64,000 bases of DNA from Akkermansiaceae bacterium. GTDB taxonomy: Bacteria > Verrucomicrobiota > Verrucomicrobiia > Verrucomicrobiales > DEV007. The translations under genes and the position numbers were made by a program. Positions 51,937 to 59,652 of this stretch are shown here, piece after piece. Every line of letters starts with the position of its first letter. Positions within the stretch are counted from its first letter, which is position 1. The notes below the pieces were generated by a model that saw only the letters and a program-made list of their open reading frames with translations, was not told the origin of the DNA and did not search any database. The stretch spans positions 127,188 to 191,187 of the forward strand of contig JACKQC010000010.1 in the NCBI GenBank assembly GCA_024233085.1, given 5' to 3'.

Positions 51937-52434
51937 ATGGACCATCAACACGCAAGCGTCAGAGCGCACCCTCGATTCGGTCACGGCGTTTTCGCCTCGG
52001 CCCCGATCCGAGCCGGAGAGGAAATCGCCTCCTTTGACGGCCAGATTTACATCGGCCTGGTCAACGCGGATTTTTCGGAGGTAATCCGCAACTACCCCAT
52101 CACCTTCGCCCAGGATCGGGCGCGGGACTCCCTCGGCATCGCCCGCAAACTCAACCATTCCTGCGATCCGAACGTGGGAATTCGCGGCCTCTTCACCCTC
52201 GTGGCCATGCGGGACATCGAATCCGGGGAGGAACTCTGCTGGGACTACGACATGTCCGAGGACACGGACTGGAACATGCCCTGCGACTGCGGCTCTCCCC
52301 GATGCCGGAAGCGCATCCGCGGATTTCGCCACCTCCCCCGGGACTTTCGCGACCGCTACCGCGGCTTCATCTCCGATTGGCTGGTGGAGAAGTACGGCCT
52401 GAACGACCCGGAACCCGCGGCCAAAGCCGGTTGA
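51937..52434 (+). CDS. SET-domain protein (putative lysine methyltransferase)
   Basis: A 165-residue protein made almost wholly of a SET domain: GHGVFASAPIRAGEEIASF at the start, LNHSCDPN (the SAM and Tyr-site core), LVAMRDIESGEELCWDYDM and a post-SET cluster PCDCGSPRCR with the CxC and later Cys pattern that binds zinc. Substrates of bacterial SET proteins are poorly known; histone-like or ribosomal proteins are possible. The gene is on its own, with an AT-rich gap before it. The complete post-SET cluster argues that the enzyme is intact. Confidence 0.85.
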   Translation: MDHQHASVRAHPRFGHGVFASAPIRAGEEIASFDGQIYIGLVNADFSEVIRNYPITFAQDRARDSLGIARKLNHSCDPNVGIRGLFTLVAMRDIESGEELCWDYDMSEDTDWNMPCDCGSPRCRKRIRGFRHLPRDFRDRYRGFISDWLVEKYGLNDPEPAAKAG

Positions 52435-52542
52435 CCCCATCGTCCCAGCCGTTGCCCGTCGGCGCGACACCCTTCGACTCCCCTCCATGAGCGCCGGCCT
52501 CCCTTTTCCCCATCATCGATCCGCCCCCGGCAAAGGGGCTCC

Positions 52543-53949
52543 TTGCCCGGATACCATCCGCAGCGGCAGTCTTTGAAACGCGACGCCAGTTCCAATCCCC
52601 TCCGGTGGTGGGCGAGGAAAACGACCGTGGTTTTCCAACTCTCGTGGCCCACGGTCGCGACCTTTTCGGTGCTTTCGCTGCGCTCTCTTGTCGATGTGTG
52701 GCTGGCGGGCCGGCTGGGTCGGAACGACCTCGCGGCCCTCGCTCCGGCGCAGTTGATTCTGATGCTGATTCTGAGCTTCGGATTCGGCAGCCTCTTCATC
52801 GTCAACGCCCACGTCTCGCGGTCCAAGGGCGCCGGCCGGTCGGAGGAGGCCGGCGTCATCGCCTGGCAGGGCATCTGGTTTTCGATTTCCTACGGGCTGG
52901 TGGCCCTGTTTTTCTGGAAGGCCGGCCCGGCATTGCTGACCCTGTTCGGACACCCGCGCGAGGTGTTTTCGCGCGAAGTCCTCTATTTCAATGCCGCCCT
53001 CGCCTCGGTGATCTGGCAGATGATGTCCTTCGCGGCCACGAATTTCTTTTTCGGCATCGAACGCCCGCGAATTCCCATGTTCCTGGCCCCGCTCGCCCTG
53101 GGCACGCACACCCTGATCGGCGCCGGGCTGGCCTTTGGCCAGTTCGGTCTGCCGCGACTGGAAATGGCCGGCATCGGCTGGGCCACCACGGTCAGTTCCG
53201 CGATCCACAGCGTCGCCATGGTGGGGTGGATGCTTCTCGATCGCCGACTCCGGCGCTTCGGCGCCTTCCGCTTCCGGCTGGCGCCCGGCGTGCTCCTCCG
53301 CGTCTGGCGGGACGGCATCCCCGTCGGTGCGCGCGATTTTCTCGACAATTTCATCTGGAGCGTCACCGTGATCTGGCTGATCGGAAAGCTCGGCCCCACG
53401 CCGATGGCGACCGCCACCGTGTTGCTCGCCTGCAACGACATCCTCATGCTGCCCTGCGACGGCCTCGGCGCCGCGATGGTCACCCTGATCGGCCGCACCC
53501 TGGGCCTGAGGCGCTTCTGGCTGGCCGATTCCTGGCGCCGCTTTTCCTGGGTCATCGCGGGAATCTATTCCGGCTTGGCCGGCACGCTCTTTTTTGTCTT
53601 CCGCCGCCCCATCCTCGCCTTTCTCGCCAACGATCCCGAAGTGACCGAGATGGCCGTCGATCTCGCCTATTTCGTCCCCCTCCTGCTGTTCCTCTATGCG
53701 TCGTATTCCGTGTTCGATCATGCCCTCTGCGCGGCCTGCGACAATGTCTGGCCCACCGTCACCAACCTGATCTGCTCCGTTCTCATCCTCGGCATCGGCG
53801 GATGGGTATTTCTCGCCTTTTACACCACCCACGGCCCGGTCGCCGTTTGGTGGCTCCTCACCGTGAATCTGGCCATCATTGTGGGAGCCTTCTGGCGCCG
53901 GTGGAAACTCAACAATTGGCGTCAATTTGTCGTTTTTGAAAAACAATAA
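52543..53949 (+). CDS. MATE-family efflux transporter
   Basis: A protein of up to 468 residues with twelve hydrophobic helices and MATE features: LSWPTVATFSVLSLRSLVDV in helix 1, the FNAALASVIWQMMSFAATNF repeat half and the second-half start VWRDGIPVGARDFLDNFIWS. The start is uncertain. The TTG at 52543 has an AAGGGG box a few bases ahead, while an in-frame TTG at 52573 and later codons are alternatives; the nearest ATG (52487) is out of frame. Such carriers export drugs, polyamines or metabolites using sodium or protons. It lies between the SET-domain gene and speA. Confidence 0.82.
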   Translation: MPGYHPQRQSLKRDASSNPLRWWARKTTVVFQLSWPTVATFSVLSLRSLVDVWLAGRLGRNDLAALAPAQLILMLILSFGFGSLFIVNAHVSRSKGAGRSEEAGVIAWQGIWFSISYGLVALFFWKAGPALLTLFGHPREVFSREVLYFNAALASVIWQMMSFAATNFFFGIERPRIPMFLAPLALGTHTLIGAGLAFGQFGLPRLEMAGIGWATTVSSAIHSVAMVGWMLLDRRLRRFGAFRFRLAPGVLLRVWRDGIPVGARDFLDNFIWSVTVIWLIGKLGPTPMATATVLLACNDILMLPCDGLGAAMVTLIGRTLGLRRFWLADSWRRFSWVIAGIYSGLAGTLFFVFRRPILAFLANDPEVTEMAVDLAYFVPLLLFLYASYSVFDHALCAACDNVWPTVTNLICSVLILGIGGWVFLAFYTTHGPVAVWWLLTVNLAIIVGAFWRRWKLNNWRQFVVFEKQ

Positions 53950-54136
53950 CGAGAATTTTCTTATTTTTTAAAATTAATGGTGGCGCCTTTATCAATTTTC
54001 CTTTATATTTTCCATCTTTTACAAACCGATCGCTTCCACTGGGTTGTTTGTTTTTATCTGATCGTGCTTTTTCCGTTTTCCGCGTTTCCGATCGTGCCCA
54101 CTCTCCCGCGGCCCTTCAGTCTCCCCCGACACAGCC

Positions 54137-56119
54137 ATGCCCCCCGCATCCTCCCCCTGGTCACCCTCCCAAAGCGCCTCCCTCTATCGATTGGATCGAT
54201 GGGGCGCGCCGTTTTTTGCCGCCTCCGATTCCGGCGAAGTGGAGGCCATTCTCGGGGACGGTCCCGGAGCGTCCCGAGTCAGCCTCGCCCACGTGGCGCG
54301 CGAGCTGGAGGCCGCCGGCCATGAATTGCCGGCCATCGTTCGCTTTCCCGACATCCTCGCCAGCCGGATCTCGCGCCTCGTCGGCGGGTTCGACGACGCC
54401 ATCGCACGCCACGGCTACCGCGGCCGGTATCGCGGGTGCTTTCCCGTGAAAGTCAATCAGAAGCGCGAAGTGATCGATTCCGTCTCCTCGCTGAGCCGGC
54501 GCTTTCATTTCGGGTTGGAAGCCGGCACCAAGGCCGAACTGGCCGCCGCCATGGTCAACGTCCGCGACCCGGAGGCCTACCTCATCTGCAACGGCTACAA
54601 GGACGCCTCTTTCATCGACCTCGCCCTCTACGGGCTGAAGCTCGGCATCCGGACCGTCATCGTGATCGAGCGCACCGAGGAGGTTCCCGTGATCCTCGAG
54701 CGCGCCAAAGCCCTCAAGACCAGCCCTCTGCTGGGCGTGCGCATCCGCATCAACGGCGGCGGCTGCGGCCGCTGGTCCTCCACCTCCGGCGATCGCGGGC
54801 TCTTCGGCCTGAGCACGCTGGAACTGGTCCGCGTCGTCGATCATCTCCGCAACGAGGGCATGCTCGACTGCCTGCGCATGCTCCATTTTCACCAGGGCTC
54901 GCAGATCCCCGATCTTCGGGCCGTCCGTTACGGACTGGAGGAAGCCGCCAGCATCTTTGTCGAACTCGCCGCCGAGGGCGCCCCCCTGTCCGTCATCAAC
55001 ATCGGCGGCGGCCTCGCCATCGACTACGAAGGCACCGCCAACGCCTCGCAGTCCTCGAAAAACTACCGCCTCGCCGACTACTGCGACACCGTCGTCGAGG
55101 TGATCCGCGATTACATGGACGCCAACCGGCTGCCCCATCCCGACATCGTGAGCGAGTCCGGCCGCGCCATCGCCTCCCATTACTCCGTGCTTCTGTTCCG
55201 CGTGCTCGGGTCCGGCCAAAGCCGCGATCTGGAGGCGTATCCGCCCGAGGCCGCGGCCCCCCGCGAGCTGCGCATGCTCTACGAAATCATCGAAAACATC
55301 ACCCCCGAGCTGGCCACCCTCTGCCTCCGGCAGGCCGACCAGATCATGGAGCAATGCCGCGTGAAATTCGCCGCCGGGGAGTTTTCCCTGCGCCAGCTCG
55401 CCGGCGCCAGCCGCCTCCGCGGTTGCCTTTCCAAGATGGTCGCCGCCATGCCCGTCAATCCCGCCGGCAACCCCGGCGAGCTTGGCCCCCGGGTCTTTCA
55501 AAACTACTACGGAAATTTCAGCATCTTCCAGTCCCTGCCCGACTCGTGGGCCATCGGGCAGCTATTTCCCATCATGCCGGTTCACCGTCTCGACGAGCGG
55601 CCCGGACAGCACGCCATCATTGCCGACATCACCTGCGACTGCGACGGAAAGATCAAGCGCTACGTCGGCGGCGCCGACGAGCTGGAGACGCTGCCCGTGC
55701 ACACGCTGCTGCCCGGCCAGCCCTATTACCTCGGCGCTTTTCTCACCGGCGCCTACCAGGAAACCCTCGGCGACATCCACAATCTCCTCGCCGCCCCGGC
55801 CGTCGTCAGCGTCCGCGCCCGCGACGGCGGAGCCGAAATCGACTTCGCCCACGACGCCACCACCGTGTCCGGCGTGCTCGGCATGGTCGATTTCGACGAG
55901 GAGGATCTGCTCGCCGCCCTGCGCGCCCTGGCCGACGAGGCCACCGATCACGGCCGCCTGACCGAGGCCGAATGCCGGTCGCTCATCCGCCTCTACGACA
56001 CCACTCTGAAGAATTCCACCTACCTCAATCTGCTGGAAAACGGAGCCCGCGAGGCATCCCCTCCAGCGTCACCCGAAAACCAAGAACACACCGCCATCGA
56101 CACCGTAATCACATCATGA
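54137..56119 (+). CDS. speA: Biosynthetic arginine decarboxylase
   Basis: A 660-residue PLP enzyme of the SpeA class that makes agmatine from arginine. Lys105 in CFPVKVNQKREV forms the PLP Schiff base. Other SpeA blocks are FGLEAGTKAELAAAM, LLGVRIRINGGGCGRWSSTS, LHFHQGSQI, INIGGGLAIDYEGT, SESGRAIASHYS and the second-subunit loop DITCDCDGKI. The length fits SpeA (about 630-660). The stop overlaps the start of the deoxyhypusine-synthase-like gene as ATGA. An AT-rich gap of 187 bases before it holds the likely promoter. Confidence 0.93.
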   Translation: MPPASSPWSPSQSASLYRLDRWGAPFFAASDSGEVEAILGDGPGASRVSLAHVARELEAAGHELPAIVRFPDILASRISRLVGGFDDAIARHGYRGRYRGCFPVKVNQKREVIDSVSSLSRRFHFGLEAGTKAELAAAMVNVRDPEAYLICNGYKDASFIDLALYGLKLGIRTVIVIERTEEVPVILERAKALKTSPLLGVRIRINGGGCGRWSSTSGDRGLFGLSTLELVRVVDHLRNEGMLDCLRMLHFHQGSQIPDLRAVRYGLEEAASIFVELAAEGAPLSVINIGGGLAIDYEGTANASQSSKNYRLADYCDTVVEVIRDYMDANRLPHPDIVSESGRAIASHYSVLLFRVLGSGQSRDLEAYPPEAAAPRELRMLYEIIENITPELATLCLRQADQIMEQCRVKFAAGEFSLRQLAGASRLRGCLSKMVAAMPVNPAGNPGELGPRVFQNYYGNFSIFQSLPDSWAIGQLFPIMPVHRLDERPGQHAIIADITCDCDGKIKRYVGGADELETLPVHTLLPGQPYYLGAFLTGAYQETLGDIHNLLAAPAVVSVRARDGGAEIDFAHDATTVSGVLGMVDFDEEDLLAALRALADEATDHGRLTEAECRSLIRLYDTTLKNSTYLNLLENGAREASPPASPENQEHTAIDTVITS

Positions 56120-57108
56120 CATCAGTCCGAGCTTTTGTTGATCGGAACTACAGACACTTCAACGCCGCCTCCCTGCGGGACGCGGCAATCGGATACGAGA
56201 AACACCTCAGAGGTGGGGGGAAAATGTTTCTCACCCTGGCCGGAGCGATGAGCACCGCGGAACTCGGCGTGTCCCTCGCCGAGATGATTCGACGCGGAAA
56301 AGTGCACGCCATCTCCTGCACGGGAGCCAATCTCGAAGAAGACGTCTTTAATCTCGTCGCCCATCGCCACTACGAGCGCATTCCCCACTACCGGCACCTC
56401 ACTCCCGAGGACGAAAAGGGACTGCTCGCCCGGCATCTCAATCGGGTGACCGACACCTGCATCCCCGAGGCCGAGGCCATCCGGCGCATCGAGTCCTTCC
56501 TCTTGCAGAGCTGGCAACGGTCGGAAATCGAGGGGCGCCCCCTCTTCCCGCACGAGCACCTCTATCGCATTCTGTTGTCGGGCGAACTCGAGCCCTTTTA
56601 CCAGATCGATCCCGCCGACTCATGGTTGCTGGCCGCCGCCCGGGCGAATCTGCCCCTCTTCGTGCCGGGCTGGGAGGACAGCACCACGGGCAATATCTTC
56701 GCCGCCCGCCGCATCGACGGCAGCATCGGCGATCGCGACGTGATCCGCTACGGCGTCGACTACATGATCGAACTCGCCCGCTGGTACCTGGAAACCTCGC
56801 GCGACACCCCCATCGGTTTCTTCCAGATCGGCGGCGGCATCGCCGGCGACTTTCCCATCTGCGTGGTCCCCATGATCTCGCAGGACCTGGAAAGGGAGAT
56901 TCGCCTTTGGTCCTACTTTTGCCAGATCAGCGACGCCGTGACCAGCTACGGAGGCTATTCCGGCGCCGTGCCGAGCGAAAAGATCACTTGGGGCAAGCTG
57001 GGGGCCGACACCCCGAGCTACATCATCGAATCCGACGCCACCATCGTCGCTCCCTTGATCTTCAACTACCTGCTCGAGGGGGAAAACCGGCGGGATTCCA
57101 CGACCTGA
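56116..57108 (+). CDS. Deoxyhypusine-synthase-like protein coupled to speA
   Basis: A 330-residue protein starting at the ATG at 56116 (ATGA overlap with speA). DHS motifs are ISCTGANLEEDVFNLVAHRH, FVPGWEDSTTGNIFAA, FFQIGGGIAGDFPIC and YSGAVPSEKITWGKL, the last with the active-site Lys (Lys294). Bacteria lack eIF5A, so members of this family in bacteria are thought to transfer aminobutyl groups to small polyamines (homospermidine-type synthesis) or other acceptors. Coupling to arginine decarboxylase supports a role in polyamine synthesis. The exact product cannot be predicted. Confidence 0.87.
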   Translation: MTSVRAFVDRNYRHFNAASLRDAAIGYEKHLRGGGKMFLTLAGAMSTAELGVSLAEMIRRGKVHAISCTGANLEEDVFNLVAHRHYERIPHYRHLTPEDEKGLLARHLNRVTDTCIPEAEAIRRIESFLLQSWQRSEIEGRPLFPHEHLYRILLSGELEPFYQIDPADSWLLAAARANLPLFVPGWEDSTTGNIFAARRIDGSIGDRDVIRYGVDYMIELARWYLETSRDTPIGFFQIGGGIAGDFPICVVPMISQDLEREIRLWSYFCQISDAVTSYGGYSGAVPSEKITWGKLGADTPSYIIESDATIVAPLIFNYLLEGENRRDSTT

Positions 57109-57141
57109 GCCACCGATCTACCCCCCCGTCCATCCTTCGGT

Positions 57142-57196
57142 CAACAGGGTTGGGTCCCCGACTCAACCCTGTTGACTCCGCGACCATACCCTGTTG
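57142..57196. repeat. CAACAGGGTT element, inverted pair plus an extra unit
   Basis: CAACAGGGTT (57142-57151) and AACCCTGTTG (57165-57174) are inverted with 23 bp between unit starts, and TACCCTGTTG (57187-57196) follows 22 bp further in the second orientation. The element lies between the deoxyhypusine-synthase-like stop and the lipoate-ligase-like gene. Confidence 0.75.
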
Positions 57197-57237
57197 AGTC
57201 CGGGGTGTTTTCCGGCCTTTTCGCGCCGGTTTTTCCC

Positions 57238-57930
57238 GTGCCCCGCCTTTTTTCCGGCCCCCTGCTCTGCTGGCGCGACCCGGTCTCGACCCGATCGGGT
57301 CCCGAACACATGGCGCTCGACGAGGCGATTCTGCTGACCACGCCCGGACCGGCGCTCAGACTCCACGTCTGGGCGGCGCCCGCGGTCACCATCGGGTATT
57401 TCGCGAAGTTCACTCGAAACGCGGACGATCCCGGCCCTCCCCCGACCCGGCGCTGGACGGGCGGCGGCACGGTGGAGCACGGACACGACGTGACCTTTTC
57501 GCTCGCCGTGCCGGCCGGAGTCTCCGACACCGGAACCGTCTCCGACCGCTACCGCGCGATCCACGCCGCCCTCGCGGACGCCCTGAACGCCTCGGGCCTC
57601 CCGGCGCGACTCGATGACGGCGCCCCCGGGCCGACCGACTTCCGGGCCGGCGTCTGTTTCGCGAAACCGGTCCGGTGGGATGTGCTCGACGCGGCCTCGG
57701 GCGCCAAGATCGCCGGCGGGGCGCAGCGGCGTTCGCGGCGCGGCTGGCTGCACCAGGGCAGTGTCCGCGTGCCGCATCCCGATCCCGCGGCGGAATGGAC
57801 GGCGCGTTTCGCCCGGAACCTGACCGACGGCCCGGTTCGCGACTGGGAGCCCGGGCCGGAGACGCACGACCGGGCGGCGGAACTCGCGCGGACCCGCTAC
57901 GGCGCGGAGGCTTGGTTGCGGCGCTTTTAG
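57238..57930 (+). CDS. Lipoate-protein ligase/biotin-ligase-fold protein
   Basis: About 230 residues from the GTG at 57238; reading upstream would enter the CAACAGGGTT repeat, so a start inside it (TTG at 57172) is unlikely, though GTG 57205 is possible. LplA/LipB-type motifs are EHMALDEAIL, LRLHVWAAPAVTIGYFAKF, RRWTGGGTVEHGHDVTFSLA and KIAGGAQRRSRRGWLHQGSV, including the lipoyl-binding Lys. The protein lacks a C-terminal accessory domain. It may attach lipoate or octanoate, or act as a related acyltransferase; acceptor proteins are not in the window. Confidence 0.78.
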   Translation: MPRLFSGPLLCWRDPVSTRSGPEHMALDEAILLTTPGPALRLHVWAAPAVTIGYFAKFTRNADDPGPPPTRRWTGGGTVEHGHDVTFSLAVPAGVSDTGTVSDRYRAIHAALADALNASGLPARLDDGAPGPTDFRAGVCFAKPVRWDVLDAASGAKIAGGAQRRSRRGWLHQGSVRVPHPDPAAEWTARFARNLTDGPVRDWEPGPETHDRAAELARTRYGAEAWLRRF

Positions 57931-57987
57931 GGACGGCGAAAGCGGGACCGCCGTGTTATAGTCGCGCCGTTTTTCGCCGGATTTCTC

Positions 57988-59622
57988 ATGCAGAGTTGGT
58001 TTACGTTTGAGTTGGATGGCCGGACCCATCGCGTCGAGGGGGAAGCGGTAAACCGCACGCTGGCCGCGTATCTGGACGGCCAGGGCGTCGGATTCGAGCG
58101 GCGATTCCGCGAGCCCGATCCCCGCCTCGGCGGCGCCTGCCTGGTGACGCTCGACTTGGACGGCTTCGGCCGGAACGCCTACCGAACCGTGGACGCGGGA
58201 CTGATCCTGCTGCCGGCGGCGGCCGGGCGCCGGTTCTGGACCTCCGAGGGTCTGTGGCGGCGGAAGGAAGGCGGCGGCGGGGCCGCGGCGACGGAACATC
58301 CGGTCATCGCGGCCATCAATCGCCGGCCCGAACTCGAGTGCGCCTGGAGCACGCGGGCCAACGCCATCGCGGCGCTTTTCGAGGGATATTACCGGCGCGA
58401 TCTGAACCAGATCGGCCAGATGCCGGAGCAGTTCGACGCCTGCCTGTCGCGGACCATCGACTACGAATCGCTCCGCCAGGCGGGCCTCGAAGTCTTCGGC
58501 GAATCCCGGCGGCGCTGGCACGAGGCCTCGCTGCGGGCGCGCGTCCAGGGCATGGAGGAGGCGCTCCAGCACGGGCGCGTCGATGTGCATGGGGACGATT
58601 TCTCCGCTCTGATGACGGCCGGCGACGCGCCGCCGGCGGAGTTCGCCTATGTGGACGCCGCCAAGCGCCGCTACTACCGGCCCCACACCCTGGTGGACCT
58701 GGTGAAACTGGTCGCCCACTATCCCGAGGCGAAAATCGCGGGCGCCGGCGGCGGCCTGGCCTTGCGGACCCGGGTAAACGCGGGCACGTGGCCGGAGATC
58801 ATCGCCACCGAGGGTGTGCCGGAGTTGCGCTCCATCACCCCGCACGACGATCATTGGGAAATCGGCGCCGCCGCCCCGCTCACGTCGCTCGCGGAGGTGA
58901 CGGGGCGTTTCAACCCCGCCCTGGCGAAAATGCTCCGCCGTTACGGGTCGCGGCCGCTGCGAAATCGCGCGACGCTCGGCGGCTACCTCGCCGCGCGGGA
59001 GGGCGACGGCGAACTGGCGCCTGTGCTGATGGCGCTCGACGCCCGGGTCCTGCTCGTGTCGATGGAGGGCGAGCGCGATGTGCCGGTGGCGGGATTTTTC
59101 GAAAAACCGGGCGCCCCGGTGCTGCGACGCGGCGAAATCGTCGCCAGCATCATCCTGCCGAAATTTTCCGGCGAGGTGCTGGCCAAACGCGGCTGCCGTG
59201 TGCGCTTTTGCGACGCCTACAAGTCCGCCCCCAGGCGCGAGAATTTCCCGGCCTCCGTCACCGCCGGCTTCGCCGTGGAAATCGACGCCGGCGGCGCCGT
59301 GACGAGGGCGTGGATCGCCTATTCCGGCCTCGGGCCGCATCCCGTTCGCGCCCGCCAAGCGGAGGAGGCCCTGCGCGGCAAGGTGTGGAGCGAGGAATCC
59401 GTGATCTCCCTGCTCTCGGGCCTCAGCCAGGAGGTCCGACTGCCCGAGGAGGCCCCCGGCGCGGCGGGCGGCGGAGACCGGGACTACCGCCGGCAGCTCG
59501 TCATCACCATGTTGCAGAAATTTTTCTACCAGCATCCGAATCCCGACGGTCCCCCCATCGAGCTGGGGGCGATCGGGGAATTCGTCCGGCCTTCGCGCCC
59601 GTTTTTCCAGCCCGAGTCCTGA
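57988..59622 (+). CDS. Xanthine-dehydrogenase small-subunit (XdhA)-like protein with degraded Fe-S domain
   Basis: A 544-residue protein laid out like XdhA: ferredoxin-like part (about 1-90), second Fe-S part (about 100-190), FAD domain (about 225-400, YRPHTLVDLVKLVAHYPEAK, then RNRATLGGYLAAREGDGELA) and the C-terminal FAD-linked part. The two [2Fe-2S] sites should have eight Cys, but the first 140 residues contain only Cys51 and Cys118. The usual CGEGDCGAC is LGGACLV and CGFCTPG is CAWSTRA. FAD motifs are also altered (GGNLANGSPIGD is GGYLAAREGDGE). No molybdopterin subunit is adjacent. It may be a structural or regulatory relic. Confidence 0.75.
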   Translation: MQSWFTFELDGRTHRVEGEAVNRTLAAYLDGQGVGFERRFREPDPRLGGACLVTLDLDGFGRNAYRTVDAGLILLPAAAGRRFWTSEGLWRRKEGGGGAAATEHPVIAAINRRPELECAWSTRANAIAALFEGYYRRDLNQIGQMPEQFDACLSRTIDYESLRQAGLEVFGESRRRWHEASLRARVQGMEEALQHGRVDVHGDDFSALMTAGDAPPAEFAYVDAAKRRYYRPHTLVDLVKLVAHYPEAKIAGAGGGLALRTRVNAGTWPEIIATEGVPELRSITPHDDHWEIGAAAPLTSLAEVTGRFNPALAKMLRRYGSRPLRNRATLGGYLAAREGDGELAPVLMALDARVLLVSMEGERDVPVAGFFEKPGAPVLRRGEIVASIILPKFSGEVLAKRGCRVRFCDAYKSAPRRENFPASVTAGFAVEIDAGGAVTRAWIAYSGLGPHPVRARQAEEALRGKVWSEESVISLLSGLSQEVRLPEEAPGAAGGGDRDYRRQLVITMLQKFFYQHPNPDGPPIELGAIGEFVRPSRPFFQPES

Positions 59623-59652
59623 GTTTTTCCCTTCCCCGAAAAATCCCCGACC

